Source: Nocardioides salarius (lineage in GTDB: Bacteria > Actinomycetota > Actinomycetes > Propionibacteriales > Nocardioidaceae). Taken from it: a stretch of DNA of 64,000 nt. The notes beneath the pieces are model-generated. The model saw only the letters and a program-made list of their open reading frames with translations, was not told the origin of the DNA and ran no database searches. Positions 44,149-52,856 of the stretch are shown here, piece by piece. The position numbers and the translations under genes are program-made. Location of the stretch: NCBI RefSeq assembly GCF_016907435.1, contig NZ_JAFBBZ010000001.1:248001-312000 (forward strand). Reading direction: 5' to 3'. Position 1 is the first letter of the stretch, and every line of letters starts with the position of its first letter.

Positions 44149-45183
44149 TCAGCCCCCGGTGACCTCGGCGCTGTCGGTGACGTCGACGAGCACCTTGCCG
44201 ACCGCGCCGGACTCGACGGCGTCGTGCGCGGCGGCGGTCTCCTCGAGCGGGAAGTGGTGCAGCGGCACCCCGACGTCGTCGCCGACCCGGAGCGCGCCCG
44301 CGGCCACGGCGGCGGTGACGTCCTCGGCGGCCGCGGCCAGCAGGTCCTCGCCCAGGGTGTAGAGCAGCAGCCCCTGCAGCCGCAGGTTCTTGGCGAAGGC
44401 GGCGCGCACCGGCAGCGCCGCCTCGGCGCCCCCGTTGTCGGCGTAGTAGGCCAGCGTGCCGCGGTTGCGCAGCACCTCGACGTCGAGGGCGAGGTTCTGG
44501 GCCAGCGCGACCTCGACCACCAGGTCGACGCCCTGCGGCACGATCTCCTGGATGCGGGCCGCGGCGTCCTCGGTGCGGTAGTTCACGACGTGGTGGGCGC
44601 CCGCGGCACGCGCGAGGTCGGCCTTCTCGTCGCTGCTGATGGTGGTCACCACCGTGGCGCCCGACCAGACCGCCAGCTGGATCGCGGCGTTGCCGACCGC
44701 GCCGGCGCCGCCCGCGACCAGGACCGTGCGGCCCTCGAGGGCACCGGGGCCCAGCCGCGTGGCGTCCTCGCCCGCGGTGAGGGCGCGGTGGGCGGTCACC
44801 GCCGGCACGCCCAGCGAGGCACCCAGGTCGTACGACGCCGCGTCGGGCAGCGGGACCACGCAGGCCGTGGGCAGCACCGTGTGCTCGGCGGCCGTGCCGC
44901 CGGGGCGGGCCCACTGCGCCAGGATCGTCCAGACCCGGTCGCCGACCCTGAGACCCTCGACGCCCTCGCCGACGGCGTCGACGACACCGGCGGCGTCCTG
45001 GCCCGGCACGACCTCGTCCCACGGGCCGTTCATCGCGTTGGCGCGGAACTTCCAGTCCGTGGGGTTCACCCCGGCGCGCACCACGCGCACCCGGACCTCG
45101 CCGCGCCCGGGCTCGGGCAGGGGGCGCTCCACGACGGAGAGCACGGAGGAGGGACCGGTCTGGCTGTAGACGACTGCTCGCAT
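44149..45183 (-). CDS. NADPH:quinone reductase-like MDR oxidoreductase
   Basis: 344 aa medium-chain dehydrogenase without the catalytic zinc site. N-terminal GroES-like part (PGRGEVRVRVVRAGVNPTDWK, PGQDAAGVVDAVGEGV), Rossmann part with VLVAGGAGAVGNAAIQLA and a tyrosine-ended NAD(P) stretch. The probable reaction is NADPH-dependent reduction of quinones or enones. Convergent with the PPOX gene; upstream of it is a dienelactone-hydrolase-like gene on the same strand. Confidence 0.88.
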   Translation of the reverse strand: MRAVVYSQTGPSSVLSVVERPLPEPGRGEVRVRVVRAGVNPTDWKFRANAMNGPWDEVVPGQDAAGVVDAVGEGVEGLRVGDRVWTILAQWARPGGTAAEHTVLPTACVVPLPDAASYDLGASLGVPAVTAHRALTAGEDATRLGPGALEGRTVLVAGGAGAVGNAAIQLAVWSGATVVTTISSDEKADLARAAGAHHVVNYRTEDAAARIQEIVPQGVDLVVEVALAQNLALDVEVLRNRGTLAYYADNGGAEAALPVRAAFAKNLRLQGLLLYTLGEDLLAAAAEDVTAAVAAGALRVGDDVGVPLHHFPLEETAAAHDAVESGAVGKVLVDVTDSAEVTGG

Positions 45184-45221
45184 GACTGGGCCAGCAACGC
45201 CGGTGCCCGGTCTGTTCCCGC

Positions 45222-45803
45222 TCACAGCGCCGCGAGGAAGGCCCGCACCCGCTCCCCCATCAGCGCCGCGGCCTCCGGGTCGTGGGCCGCGAGCGAGGAA
45301 TCGGCGAAGAGGTGCTCCTCGCCGGGGTAGACGAACAGCTCGGCGGCCGGGGTCGAGGCCGCCAGCTCGCGGGCGGCCGGCAGGTCCTCGTCGAAGAACT
45401 CGTCCCCCTCCTTGCCGTGGATCTGCACCGGCACCCCCTCGGGCCACACCTGCCCGAACTCCGACACCGGGAGGCAGGAGCACATCAGGAGCGCACCGCG
45501 GGCGCCGGGCTCGGTCTGCGCGAGCCGCTGGGCGATGGTCACGCCGAACGAGAAGCCCGCGTAGACGAGGCCCGAGCCCGACCCGGCGCCGAGCTCGTCG
45601 GCCGCGGCGGCGCCGCGCTGCCGGACCACGTCGAACCCGGTGTCGCGCGCGAATGCGAACCCCTCCTCGATGCTGGCGAACGTGCGGCCCTCGAAGAGGT
45701 CGGGAGCGTGCACGGTGTGACCGTCCTGGCGCAGCTGGTCGGCGAAGACCCGCACCCCCTCGGTCAATCCCTGGATGTGGTGGAACAGCAGCACCTCGGC
45801 CAT
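45222..45803 (-). CDS. Dienelactone hydrolase family protein
   Basis: 193 aa small alpha/beta hydrolase. It starts AEVLLFHHIQGLTEGVRVFADQLRQDGHTVHAPDLFEG; nucleophile elbow YAGFSFGVTIAQ uses Ser rather than the Cys of classical dienelactone hydrolases; Asp in GKEGDEFFDED and His in GEEHLFADSS complete the triad. Substrate unknown. Divergent from an ArsR-type regulator that may control it. Confidence 0.85.
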   Translation of the reverse strand: MAEVLLFHHIQGLTEGVRVFADQLRQDGHTVHAPDLFEGRTFASIEEGFAFARDTGFDVVRQRGAAAADELGAGSGSGLVYAGFSFGVTIAQRLAQTEPGARGALLMCSCLPVSEFGQVWPEGVPVQIHGKEGDEFFDEDLPAARELAASTPAAELFVYPGEEHLFADSSLAAHDPEAAALMGERVRAFLAAL

Positions 45804-45840
45804 GGCGGCGATCTCCCTCGGTCATTGATCGGAAAAGGCG

Positions 45841-45848
45841 GAACGTTC
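45841..45848. promoter_or_regulatory. GAACGTTC palindrome between the hydrolase and regulator genes
   Basis: Short 8-bp palindrome in the 67-bp divergent gap; a possible operator half for the ArsR-type protein. Support is weak. Confidence 0.25.
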
Positions 45849-45870
45849 GGTGATGCTAGTCTGTTTCGCC

Positions 45871-46443
45871 ATGGCAGACACCCCCCCGGACTACGAGCTG
45901 GCCGACCGGATGGCGCTGACCAGCCCGGCCCAGGTGCGGGCCGTGGGCCATCCGCTGCGCACCACGATCCTGCAGCTGCTCCATGAACGGGCCGCGAGCA
46001 TCACCGAGCTCGCGACCGCGCTCGACCGGCCCAAGAGCACGGTGGCCCACCACGTGGAGGTCCTCACCCGCAACGGTCTGCTGCGGGTGGTGCGCACCCG
46101 CAGGGTGCGGGCCATCGAGGAGCGCTTCTACGGGCGCACCGCGCGCCTGTTCCACGTCACGGCCGAGCCAACCTTCGCGACCGGTGAGGTCTCCGGCGAC
46201 TTCAACGACTTCGAGGTGGCGGCACGCGAGTCGGCGACGGCATTCGAGCGGGGCGAGCTCTGGGGCTTCCTCCGCCATGCGCGCATCCCGGAGGAGCAGG
46301 CCTCGCACTTCTGGAGCCGGATGGCCGAGCTGGTGGAGGAGTTCGACCGGATGCCGCGGTCCGGCGACACGGTCTACGGGTTCGCGGTGGGCATCTACCC
46401 CACCGAGCACCCGACCCTGCCGACCCCGCAGCAGCCGCAGTGA
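45871..46443 (+). CDS. ArsR-type winged-helix regulator
   Basis: 190 aa from the ATG at 45871 (an earlier in-frame ATG at 45850 lies in the promoter area). DNA-binding region: VRAVGHPLRTTILQLLHERA, SITELATALDRPKSTVAHHVEVLTRNGLL, VVRTRRVRAIEERFY wing. The C-terminal ~90 residues are a helical partner domain without metal-ligand Cys, so it is not a classical metal sensor. Probably regulates the divergent hydrolase. Confidence 0.87.
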   Translation: MADTPPDYELADRMALTSPAQVRAVGHPLRTTILQLLHERAASITELATALDRPKSTVAHHVEVLTRNGLLRVVRTRRVRAIEERFYGRTARLFHVTAEPTFATGEVSGDFNDFEVAARESATAFERGELWGFLRHARIPEEQASHFWSRMAELVEEFDRMPRSGDTVYGFAVGIYPTEHPTLPTPQQPQ

Positions 46444-46459
46444 TTGCAATGGCGCTGCG

Positions 46460-47632
46460 CTACAGCCCCTCCGCCATCCCAGCACAGGCGGCCAGCCACG
46501 AGCGGCGGGTGGCGGGCGACAGCTCGGCGTACGGCACCACGGAGCCGGCCACCAGCGCTGGGTCGTAGGGCACCCGGTAGACCGCGCGGGTGCGCTGCTC
46601 GTAGACGTCGACCAGGTCGCGGGCCAGCTTGTCGTCGACCTTCGGCGAGGGGTCGGAGAGCACGGTGACGCACTTGTGCTTGAGGTCGGTGTGCCCCGCG
46701 TCCTGCAGCGCGTCGAGCATCCACAGCCCGGAGTAGCCGGTGTCCTCGCGCACCGTGCTGGTCACCACGAGCAGGTCGGCCTGCTCGGCGCTGGCCAGCC
46801 AGTTCTCGGCGCGCATGTTGTTGCCGGTGTCGACGAGGATGATCCGGTAGAAGCGCTCGAGCAGCGAGTGCACCGCGGCGAAGTCGTCGGCGTGGATCAT
46901 CCCGGTGACGTCGGGGCGCTCGTCGGAGGCCAGCACGTCGAAGTGGGCGTCGCCCTGGGAGCGCACGAAGGCCCCCAGGTCGCCGATGCGCGACTGGTAG
47001 ACGTCGCTGAAGCGGCCCAGGTCCTCGAGCAGCTCGCGAGTGGTGTTGCGGTGGGTGCTGCGGGTGCCGCGGATGCCCAGGGTGCCGCGGGTCTCGTTGT
47101 TGTCCCAGGCCACCACCCCGCCACCGCGCACGGTGCCGAAGGTGTAGCCGGCCGCGAGCACACCGGTGGTCTTGGCCGCGCCGCCCTTGGGATTGATGAA
47201 GGCGATGGTGCGCGGGCCGTCGAAGTCGCGCTGGATCGCCGAGCGCTGCTGCTCGTGGGCCTGCTCGGCCGGGCCCATCGGCAGGCGCACGAGGCCGGCG
47301 CCCAGCCGGTTCAGCACCCCGCGCCAGCCCCACGTGGCCGGACCCTGCCCGGTCTCCTCGGCGCGGCGGTCGAGGAAGTCGGTGGCGGTCATGAACCGGC
47401 GCGGCTCCTCCGCGCGCACGGGCACCGGCGGCGCCGCGGGCACCTCCCGGGTCTCGTCGGCGACCGGGGCCTCGACCGGCGCCGCCGCCGGCTCGTCGGG
47501 GGTCCAGCGGGGCGGCGGGCCCAGCGGGTCGGTGAGGGGGTCGCCCACCCCGGCCGCGAACCGGTCGAGCTCGTCTCGGGTGTAGAGCCGGTCGCTGGTG
47601 TCCGAGCGGCCCTGGAACTGGCCCTGGGTCAT
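46460..47632 (-). CDS. ParA/MinD-like ATPase, EspI-like type
   Basis: 390 aa. The first ~130 residues are Pro/Glu/Ala-rich and probably disordered; the ATPase begins IAFINPKGGAAKTTGVLAAGY. The deviant Walker A keeps its signature Lys but has AA where VG is usual. Further markers are VVAWDNNETRGTLG and IILVDTGNNMRAENWLASAEQADLLVVTSTVRED. This layout recalls the EspI-like ATPases linked to type VII secretion in actinobacteria, but no secretion gene is nearby, so the role is uncertain. Confidence 0.8.
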   Translation of the reverse strand: MTQGQFQGRSDTSDRLYTRDELDRFAAGVGDPLTDPLGPPPRWTPDEPAAAPVEAPVADETREVPAAPPVPVRAEEPRRFMTATDFLDRRAEETGQGPATWGWRGVLNRLGAGLVRLPMGPAEQAHEQQRSAIQRDFDGPRTIAFINPKGGAAKTTGVLAAGYTFGTVRGGGVVAWDNNETRGTLGIRGTRSTHRNTTRELLEDLGRFSDVYQSRIGDLGAFVRSQGDAHFDVLASDERPDVTGMIHADDFAAVHSLLERFYRIILVDTGNNMRAENWLASAEQADLLVVTSTVREDTGYSGLWMLDALQDAGHTDLKHKCVTVLSDPSPKVDDKLARDLVDVYEQRTRAVYRVPYDPALVAGSVVPYAELSPATRRSWLAACAGMAEGL

Positions 47633-47710
47633 GGGTCCTCCTCAGGCATGGGGGTGCTGAGGGGTTCCTTCCCCGATCCCGTCCCCGTCACACCAGCCCG
47701 TCCCCAGCCG

Positions 47711-49084
47711 CTAGAGCCCGGTCTCCTTCAGCGCCACCTCGATGGTGCGGTGGAAGGTCGGGTAGGCGAAGTGCATGGTGCGCAGCACCGAGACCGGCAC
47801 CTGTGCGTGCACCGCGGTGCTCAGCAGGCCCAGCACCTCGCCGCCGTACGGCGCCATCGTGGTCGCGCCGACCACCACGCCGGAGCGCCGGTCGGCGACC
47901 ACCTTGACCAGCCCCCGCGCCTGGTGGATCCACCCGCGGGGGGCGCTGCCGATGTCGGCGGTGCCGACGGCGACGTCGATGCCCTGCTCGCGCGCCTGCG
48001 CCTCGGTCAGCCCGACCGCCCCGACCTCGGGGTCGGTGAAGGTCACCCGGCTCACCGCCCGGTAGTCGGCCCACGGCCCGTCGGTGTCGCCGAGCACGTC
48101 GCGCACGGCGAGCTCGCCCTGGTAGAGCGAGACGTGGGTCCACGGGCCACGGCCGGTGATGTCGCCGACGGCCCAGAGCCGCTCCCCCGCCCGCATCCGC
48201 TCGTCGACCTCGACGTGGTCGGCGCCGGGGTCCAGCCCCACCGTCTCGAGCCCGATGTCGTGGAGGTTCTCCGAGCGTCCGGTGGCGACCAGGAGGCGCT
48301 CGACGACGACCTCGTCGCCGTCGACGTCGAGGTGGAACCGCTCGCCGTCGTGGGTGACCCGGGCCAGGTCGGCACCCAGGCGGACGTCGACGCCCTCGTC
48401 GCGCAGCACCTCGGCCAGCAGCTCGCCGGCCTCGGGCTCCTCGGCGCCCAGCAGGCGCGGGGCGGCCTCGACGATCGTGACCTGGGTGCCGAAGCGGCGC
48501 AGGGCCTGGGCCAGCTCGACCCCGATGGGCCCGCCCCCGACCAGGGCCAGCGAGCGCGGCGCCTCGGAGATCTCGAGCACGTCGCGGTTGGTCCAGTACG
48601 GCGTCGCGGCCAGGCCGTCGACCGGCGGCACGGCCGGCTCGGTGCCGGTGTTGAGGACGACCCCGCGGGTCGCGACCAGGCGGGTCAGCCCGCCGGGGGT
48701 GTCGACCTCGACGACCCCGGGCCCGGCCAGGCGGCCGTGCCCGCGCACCAGCCGCACGCCGGCCTCCTCGAGGGAGTCGGCGTGGGCGTCGTCGTGCCAG
48801 TCGTGGGTCGACTCGCGCACCCGCTGGGCGGCCGGGCCCAGGGACGCCCGCACGTCGACCGTGCCCCCGAGCTCGCCGGCGCGGCGGGCCTCGGCGAGGG
48901 TGTCGGCGGCGCGGACGATCAGCTTGGAGGGCGTGCACCCGTGGAAGGGGCACTCGCCGCCCACGAGGCCCGACTCGACCGCGGCGACCCGCAGACCCGC
49001 CGCGCCCAGCTTGCGGGCCACGTGCTCGCCGCCGGAGCCGACGCCCAGCACGACGACGTCGACGACCCGGTGCGTCGTGCTCAC
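47711..49084 (-). CDS. Disulfide-type FAD/NAD(P) oxidoreductase, copy 1
   Basis: 457 aa, GTG start at 49084 overlapping the DUF1206 stop (GTGA). Dihydrolipoamide-dehydrogenase-like: FAD motif VVVLGVGSGGEHVARKL, redox pair in GGECPFHGCTPSK (C-x4-C), NAD motif LALVGGGPIGVELAQAL, second FAD motif LWAVGDITGRG. At the C-terminus the His of the usual H-x-H-P-T base motif is replaced: FAYPTFHRTIE. So it is probably not a lipoamide dehydrogenase. No lipoyl-enzyme genes are nearby. Confidence 0.88.
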   Translation of the reverse strand: MSTTHRVVDVVVLGVGSGGEHVARKLGAAGLRVAAVESGLVGGECPFHGCTPSKLIVRAADTLAEARRAGELGGTVDVRASLGPAAQRVRESTHDWHDDAHADSLEEAGVRLVRGHGRLAGPGVVEVDTPGGLTRLVATRGVVLNTGTEPAVPPVDGLAATPYWTNRDVLEISEAPRSLALVGGGPIGVELAQALRRFGTQVTIVEAAPRLLGAEEPEAGELLAEVLRDEGVDVRLGADLARVTHDGERFHLDVDGDEVVVERLLVATGRSENLHDIGLETVGLDPGADHVEVDERMRAGERLWAVGDITGRGPWTHVSLYQGELAVRDVLGDTDGPWADYRAVSRVTFTDPEVGAVGLTEAQAREQGIDVAVGTADIGSAPRGWIHQARGLVKVVADRRSGVVVGATTMAPYGGEVLGLLSTAVHAQVPVSVLRTMHFAYPTFHRTIEVALKETGL

Positions 49085-49914
49085 CGCGACAGGTGCCGGG
49101 CGCGGGCGAAGCAGAAGAGCCCGTAGGCGCCGATGCCCAGGGCCAGCGCGCCCAGCAGGAACGGCCCGAACGGCTGCTGCAGCACCTTCTGCAGGGCGAC
49201 GTCGAGGCCGCCGGACTTGTCGGCCGAGTGCGTCACCGCGGCGTAGAGGAACAGGGCGCCGACGATGCCCACGGCGATGCCCTTGGCGGTGTAGCCGGCC
49301 TTGCCGAAGGCGACGTACGCCGTGCCGGAGTCGCCCCTCTTGCCCTCGGCGGTGAGGTTCTTGCGGAAGCCCTCGCTCCACGCGTGGTAGATCTGGAAGA
49401 TCCCGTAGCCGATGATGCCGGCGCCGACCAGGAAGACCAGCACCTGACCGCCGGGCAGGTCCATCAGGGTCCGGGTGGTGGAGTCGGTGCCTCCGCCGCC
49501 CTTGCCGCCACCCTTGCCGCCGCCGCTGCCCGAGCTGGTGGCGACACGGATCGCGCTGATCGCGATCGCGAGGTAGATCAGCGCCTTGCCGGCGCTGAAG
49601 ACCCGCTTGCCGGTGCGCTTGGCGCCGTCCTCGCTGTCGTGGCCGAAGGCGGCCTCGAGCGCGCGCCACCCGACGAGCAGCAGCATGCCGACGGCCACGA
49701 GCCAGACGAGCGCCTTGCCGAACGGCTGCTGGGCCAGCTGGCTCATCGCACCCGTGCTGGTGGTGCTGCCCTCGCGGTCGCCGAAGGCCAGCTGCAGCGC
49801 CAACCAGGCGATCAGCAGGTTGACCACGCCGTAGGCGACCATCCCGGCGCGGGCGGCGTGGTCGACCCACCGGTGGTCCTCGGCGGCCTTGCCGAAGTCT
49901 GTCGCGGAGCTCAT
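49081..49914 (-). CDS. DUF1206 membrane protein
   Basis: 277 aa built from three related units, each with two membrane spans (six in all), as in DUF1206. Examples of the repeated AG-x-x-AYG-x-x pattern are HAARAGMVAYGVVNLLIAW, FSAGKALIYLAIAISAI and FGKAGYTAKGIAVGIVGALF. A Gly/Lys-rich linker (GSGGGKGGGKGGGG) follows the second unit's first half. It sits exactly between the two flavoprotein genes and overlaps both, suggesting a shared membrane redox function. Confidence 0.88.
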   Translation of the reverse strand: MSSATDFGKAAEDHRWVDHAARAGMVAYGVVNLLIAWLALQLAFGDREGSTTSTGAMSQLAQQPFGKALVWLVAVGMLLLVGWRALEAAFGHDSEDGAKRTGKRVFSAGKALIYLAIAISAIRVATSSGSGGGKGGGKGGGGTDSTTRTLMDLPGGQVLVFLVGAGIIGYGIFQIYHAWSEGFRKNLTAEGKRGDSGTAYVAFGKAGYTAKGIAVGIVGALFLYAAVTHSADKSGGLDVALQKVLQQPFGPFLLGALALGIGAYGLFCFARARHLSR

Positions 49915-51314
49915 CAGGAAGCCTCTTCCAGGTCGCCGAGGGCGGTCTCGATGGTGCGGTGGAACGTGGGGTAGGCGTAGATCATCGAGCGCAGGGTGGC
50001 GACCGGGACCTCGGCGTGCACGGCGACGGCCAGGAAGCCGATCACCTCGCCGCCCGAGGGGCCCATCGCGGTGGCGCCGACGAGCACGCCGCGGTCGGCG
50101 TCCTCGACCACCTTGACCAGGCCGCGCCCGCCGGGGCCGTGCAGCCAGCCGCGGGAGGAGGACTCCATCGGCGCGGTGCCGACCCGCACGCGCAGCCCGG
50201 CGTCGCGGGCCTGCTGCTCGGTCATCCCGACGCCGGCGACCTCGGGATCGGTGAAGGTGGCGTGCGGCACCGCGTGGTATTGCGCCGGCGCACCCTCCTG
50301 CCCGGTGATGTCACGCAGCGCGATCGCGGACTGGTACATCGCCACGTGGGTGAAGGCGCCCTTGCCGGTCACGTCGCCGATGACCCACAGGCGGTCTCCC
50401 GCCCGCATCCGCTCGTCGACCTCGACGGTGCGCGCCGCGGGGTCCAGGCCGACCGTCTCCAGACCGATGTCGTCGAGGTTGGGGGTGCGCCCGGCGGCCA
50501 GCAGCAGCCGGTCGGCGTGCAGGCTGTCACCGGAGCCGAGCGCGACCTCGAAGCCGCCGTCGGCGTGGCCGACCGAGGTGATCTCGACGCCGGTCATCAC
50601 CCGCATGCCCTCGCCGACGAAGACCTCCTCGAGCACCTGCGAGGCCTCGGGCTCGTCGGGGCCCAGGATGCGCGGGCCGGCCTCGAGCAGGGTGACCCGC
50701 ACGCCGAAGCGCTGGAAGACCTGCGCCATCTCGGCGCCGATGGGGCCGCCGCCGATGACGACCAGCGACCCGGGCAGCGAGGTGACCTGCACCGCGTCGC
50801 GGTTGGTCCAGTACGGCGTGCCGGCGAGCCCCTCGATCGGCAGCTCGGCCGGGCGGGTGCCGGGGTTGAGCACCACGCCGCGCGCGGCCTCGTAGGCCCG
50901 GGTCGAGCCGTCGGGCAGCTCGACGACCACCCGGCCCGGGCCGTCGAGACGCCCGACGCCGTGGTGGAAGGCGACCCCGGCGGCCTCGAGCCGCTCGACG
51001 GCGACCTGGTCGTCCCAGCCGCTGGTGGCCTCGGCGGAGATCCGCTCGGCCAGCGGGGCCCACGAGGGGACCACCTGCACCTCGCCGGCGAGCTCGGAGA
51101 CGCGCCGGGCCTCGGCCAGGCTGTCGGCCGCGCGCAGCATCATCTTCGACGGCACGCAGCCGTAGTAGGGGCACTCGCCGCCGACCAGGTGCTTGTCGAC
51201 CGCGACGACGCGCAGGCCCGCCTCGGCGGCGCCGGTGGCCAGGGGCTCGGCCCCGGGGCCGAGCCCGACGACCACGAGGTCGACCTGGGTGCTGTCGGGT
51301 GTCGGTTCGCTCAT
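49914..51314 (-). CDS. Disulfide-type FAD/NAD(P) oxidoreductase, copy 2
   Basis: 466 aa paralogue of the gene at 47711, sharing its whole layout: VVVGLGPGAEPLATGAAEAG, GGECPYYGCVPSKMM (redox Cys pair), VVIGGGPIGAEMAQVF, LWVIGDVTGKGAFTH and a C-terminus YAYPTFHRTIETAL with Tyr at the normal catalytic His position. First gene of the flavoprotein-DUF1206-flavoprotein unit; its stop overlaps the DUF1206 start (TGATG). The two copies are clearly an old duplication with the membrane protein between. Confidence 0.88.
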   Translation of the reverse strand: MSEPTPDSTQVDLVVVGLGPGAEPLATGAAEAGLRVVAVDKHLVGGECPYYGCVPSKMMLRAADSLAEARRVSELAGEVQVVPSWAPLAERISAEATSGWDDQVAVERLEAAGVAFHHGVGRLDGPGRVVVELPDGSTRAYEAARGVVLNPGTRPAELPIEGLAGTPYWTNRDAVQVTSLPGSLVVIGGGPIGAEMAQVFQRFGVRVTLLEAGPRILGPDEPEASQVLEEVFVGEGMRVMTGVEITSVGHADGGFEVALGSGDSLHADRLLLAAGRTPNLDDIGLETVGLDPAARTVEVDERMRAGDRLWVIGDVTGKGAFTHVAMYQSAIALRDITGQEGAPAQYHAVPHATFTDPEVAGVGMTEQQARDAGLRVRVGTAPMESSSRGWLHGPGGRGLVKVVEDADRGVLVGATAMGPSGGEVIGFLAVAVHAEVPVATLRSMIYAYPTFHRTIETALGDLEEAS

Positions 51315-51373
51315 CCGGACAGCATGCCCGCTCCCGACGACACCCAGGTCACCCGCCCGGAGGGATGAAGACC

Positions 51374-51787
51374 TCAGCCGCCGAGGATGCTCGTCTTGTT
51401 GCGCTGGATGGTGCCGAGCACCCCGTTGACGAACTGCGGCGACTCGTCGGTCGACAGCTCGCGCACCAGCGCCATCGCCTCCGAGACCGCGACGCCGTCG
51501 GGGACGTCGTCGACGTGCAGCAGCTCGAAGACGCCCAGGCGCAGCACGTTGCGGTCGACCGCGGGCATCCTCGAGAGGGTCCAGCCCTCGGAGTACGACG
51601 ACAGCAGCTCGTCGATCTGCGACTGGTGCTCGGCGACGCCGCGCACCAGGGTGACGGTGTACTCGGTGGTGGGGCGCTCGCCCTCGGCGAGGACGCGCTC
51701 GAGCGCCTCGAGCGGGGTCTCGTCGCGCAGCTCGCACGAGAAGAGCACGTCGAGGGCGCGCTTGCGGGCCTTGGTGCGTGCCGACAT
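51374..51787 (-). CDS. nusB: Transcription antitermination factor NusB
   Basis: 137 aa all-helical protein that binds boxA RNA with NusE in rRNA antitermination. Markers are ARTKARKRALDVLFSCELRD (basic N-terminus), DELLSSYSEGWTLSRMPAVDRNVLRLGVFELL and PQFVNGVLGTIQR. Lies 7 bp after efp, in the typical efp-nusB order. Confidence 0.97.
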   Translation of the reverse strand: MSARTKARKRALDVLFSCELRDETPLEALERVLAEGERPTTEYTVTLVRGVAEHQSQIDELLSSYSEGWTLSRMPAVDRNVLRLGVFELLHVDDVPDGVAVSEAMALVRELSTDESPQFVNGVLGTIQRNKTSILGG

Positions 51788-51794
51788 CAGGCGG

Positions 51795-52358
51795 TCACGA
51801 CTTGACGCGGCCCAGGTACGAGGAGTCGCGGGTGTCGACCTTGACCTTCTCGTTCTGGTTGATGAAGAGCGGGACCTGGATCTCGTGCCCGGTCTCGAGG
51901 GTGGCCGGCTTGGTGCGACCGGTCGCCGAGTCGCCGGCCAGGCCGGGCTCGGTGAAGGTGATCTCGAGCTCCACCGAGGGCGGGAGCTCGATGAAGAGCA
52001 CCCGGCCCTCGTGGGTGGCCACGATCGCCTCGTTGTTCTCGAGCAGGAAGTTCGCGGCGTCGCCGACGATCTCCGGCGCGATCTCGAGCTGGTCGTAGGT
52101 GCTGATGTCCATGAACACGTAGGACGTGCCGTCGTTGTAGAGGTACTGCATGGTGCGGCGGTCGACCGTGGCGGTCTCGACCTTGGTGCCGGCGTTGAAG
52201 GTCTTGTCGACGGTCTTGTTGGACTCGACGTTCTTCAGCTTGGTCCGCACGAAGGCGGGGCCCTTGCCCGGCTTGACGTGCTGGAACTCCACGACGGACC
52301 ACAGCCCGTTGTCGATGGAGAGAACCATGCCGTTCTTCAGGTCGTTGGTCGATGCCAT
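51795..52358 (-). CDS. efp: Elongation factor P
   Basis: 187 aa, relieves ribosome stalling at polyproline. KOW-like N-domain with [15 protein letters not shown], where the central Lys is the residue usually modified, and OB domains ending [28 protein letters not shown]. Full length. Follows aroQ by 60 bp and precedes nusB. Confidence 0.98.
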   Translation of the reverse strand: MASTNDLKNGMVLSIDNGLWSVVEFQHVKPGKGPAFVRTKLKNVESNKTVDKTFNAGTKVETATVDRRTMQYLYNDGTSYVFMDISTYDQLEIAPEIVGDAANFLLENNEAIVATHEGRVLFIELPPSVELEITFTEPGLAGDSATGRTKPATLETGHEIQVPLFINQNEKVKVDTRDSSYLGRVKS

Positions 52359-52418
52359 GCGCGTACGTCAGCCTTTTCGTCGAGGGTCGTAGGAGGGGCG
52401 GGACAACAGCGCGCGAGT

Positions 52419-52856
52419 CTACGTGGCTGCGCGGGTCGCGAGCACGTCGAGGGCCATCCGGTAGCCCTCCACCCCGTGGCCGGCGACGACCTCGACGGCG
52501 TGGGCCGTCACCACGGAGTGGTGCCGGAACTCCTCGGGGCGGGTGCGCGGGTCGGAGAGGTGCACCTCGACGAGCGGCGCCACCAGCTGCGCGCAGGCGT
52601 CGTGGACGGCGTACGAGTAGTGGGTCCAGGCGGCGGCGTTGAGCACGACGGGCGTCTCGTCGTCGGCGGCGGTGTTGAGCCAGTCGACCATGACGCCCTC
52701 GTGGTTGGTCTGGCGCACCTCGACCTGCATGCCCCGCTCGGCTCCCCAGGCCACGCAGCGCTCGACGAGCTCGGCGTGGGTGGTGGTGCCGTAGATCTCG
52801 GGCTGGCGGCGGCCCAGCCGCCCGAGGTTGGGCCCGTTGAGCACCAGGACCTTCAC
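52419..52856 (-). CDS. aroQ: 3-dehydroquinate dehydratase, type II
   Basis: 145 aa from a GTG at 52856 overlapping the aroB stop (GTGA). Type II markers: [21 protein letters not shown] (catalytic Arg and Tyr), [30 protein letters not shown] (His partner; family usually NPGA, here NAAA) and [18 protein letters not shown]. Third step of the shikimate pathway; dodecameric cytoplasmic enzyme. Confidence 0.95.
   Translation of the reverse strand: MKVLVLNGPNLGRLGRRQPEIYGTTTHAELVERCVAWGAERGMQVEVRQTNHEGVMVDWLNTAADDETPVVLNAAAWTHYSYAVHDACAQLVAPLVEVHLSDPRTRPEEFRHHSVVTAHAVEVVAGHGVEGYRMALDVLATRAAT

Noticed and set aside
45983..49126. 1047-codon plus-strand frame
   Set aside because: Runs antisense through several recognised genes; low-complexity shadow.
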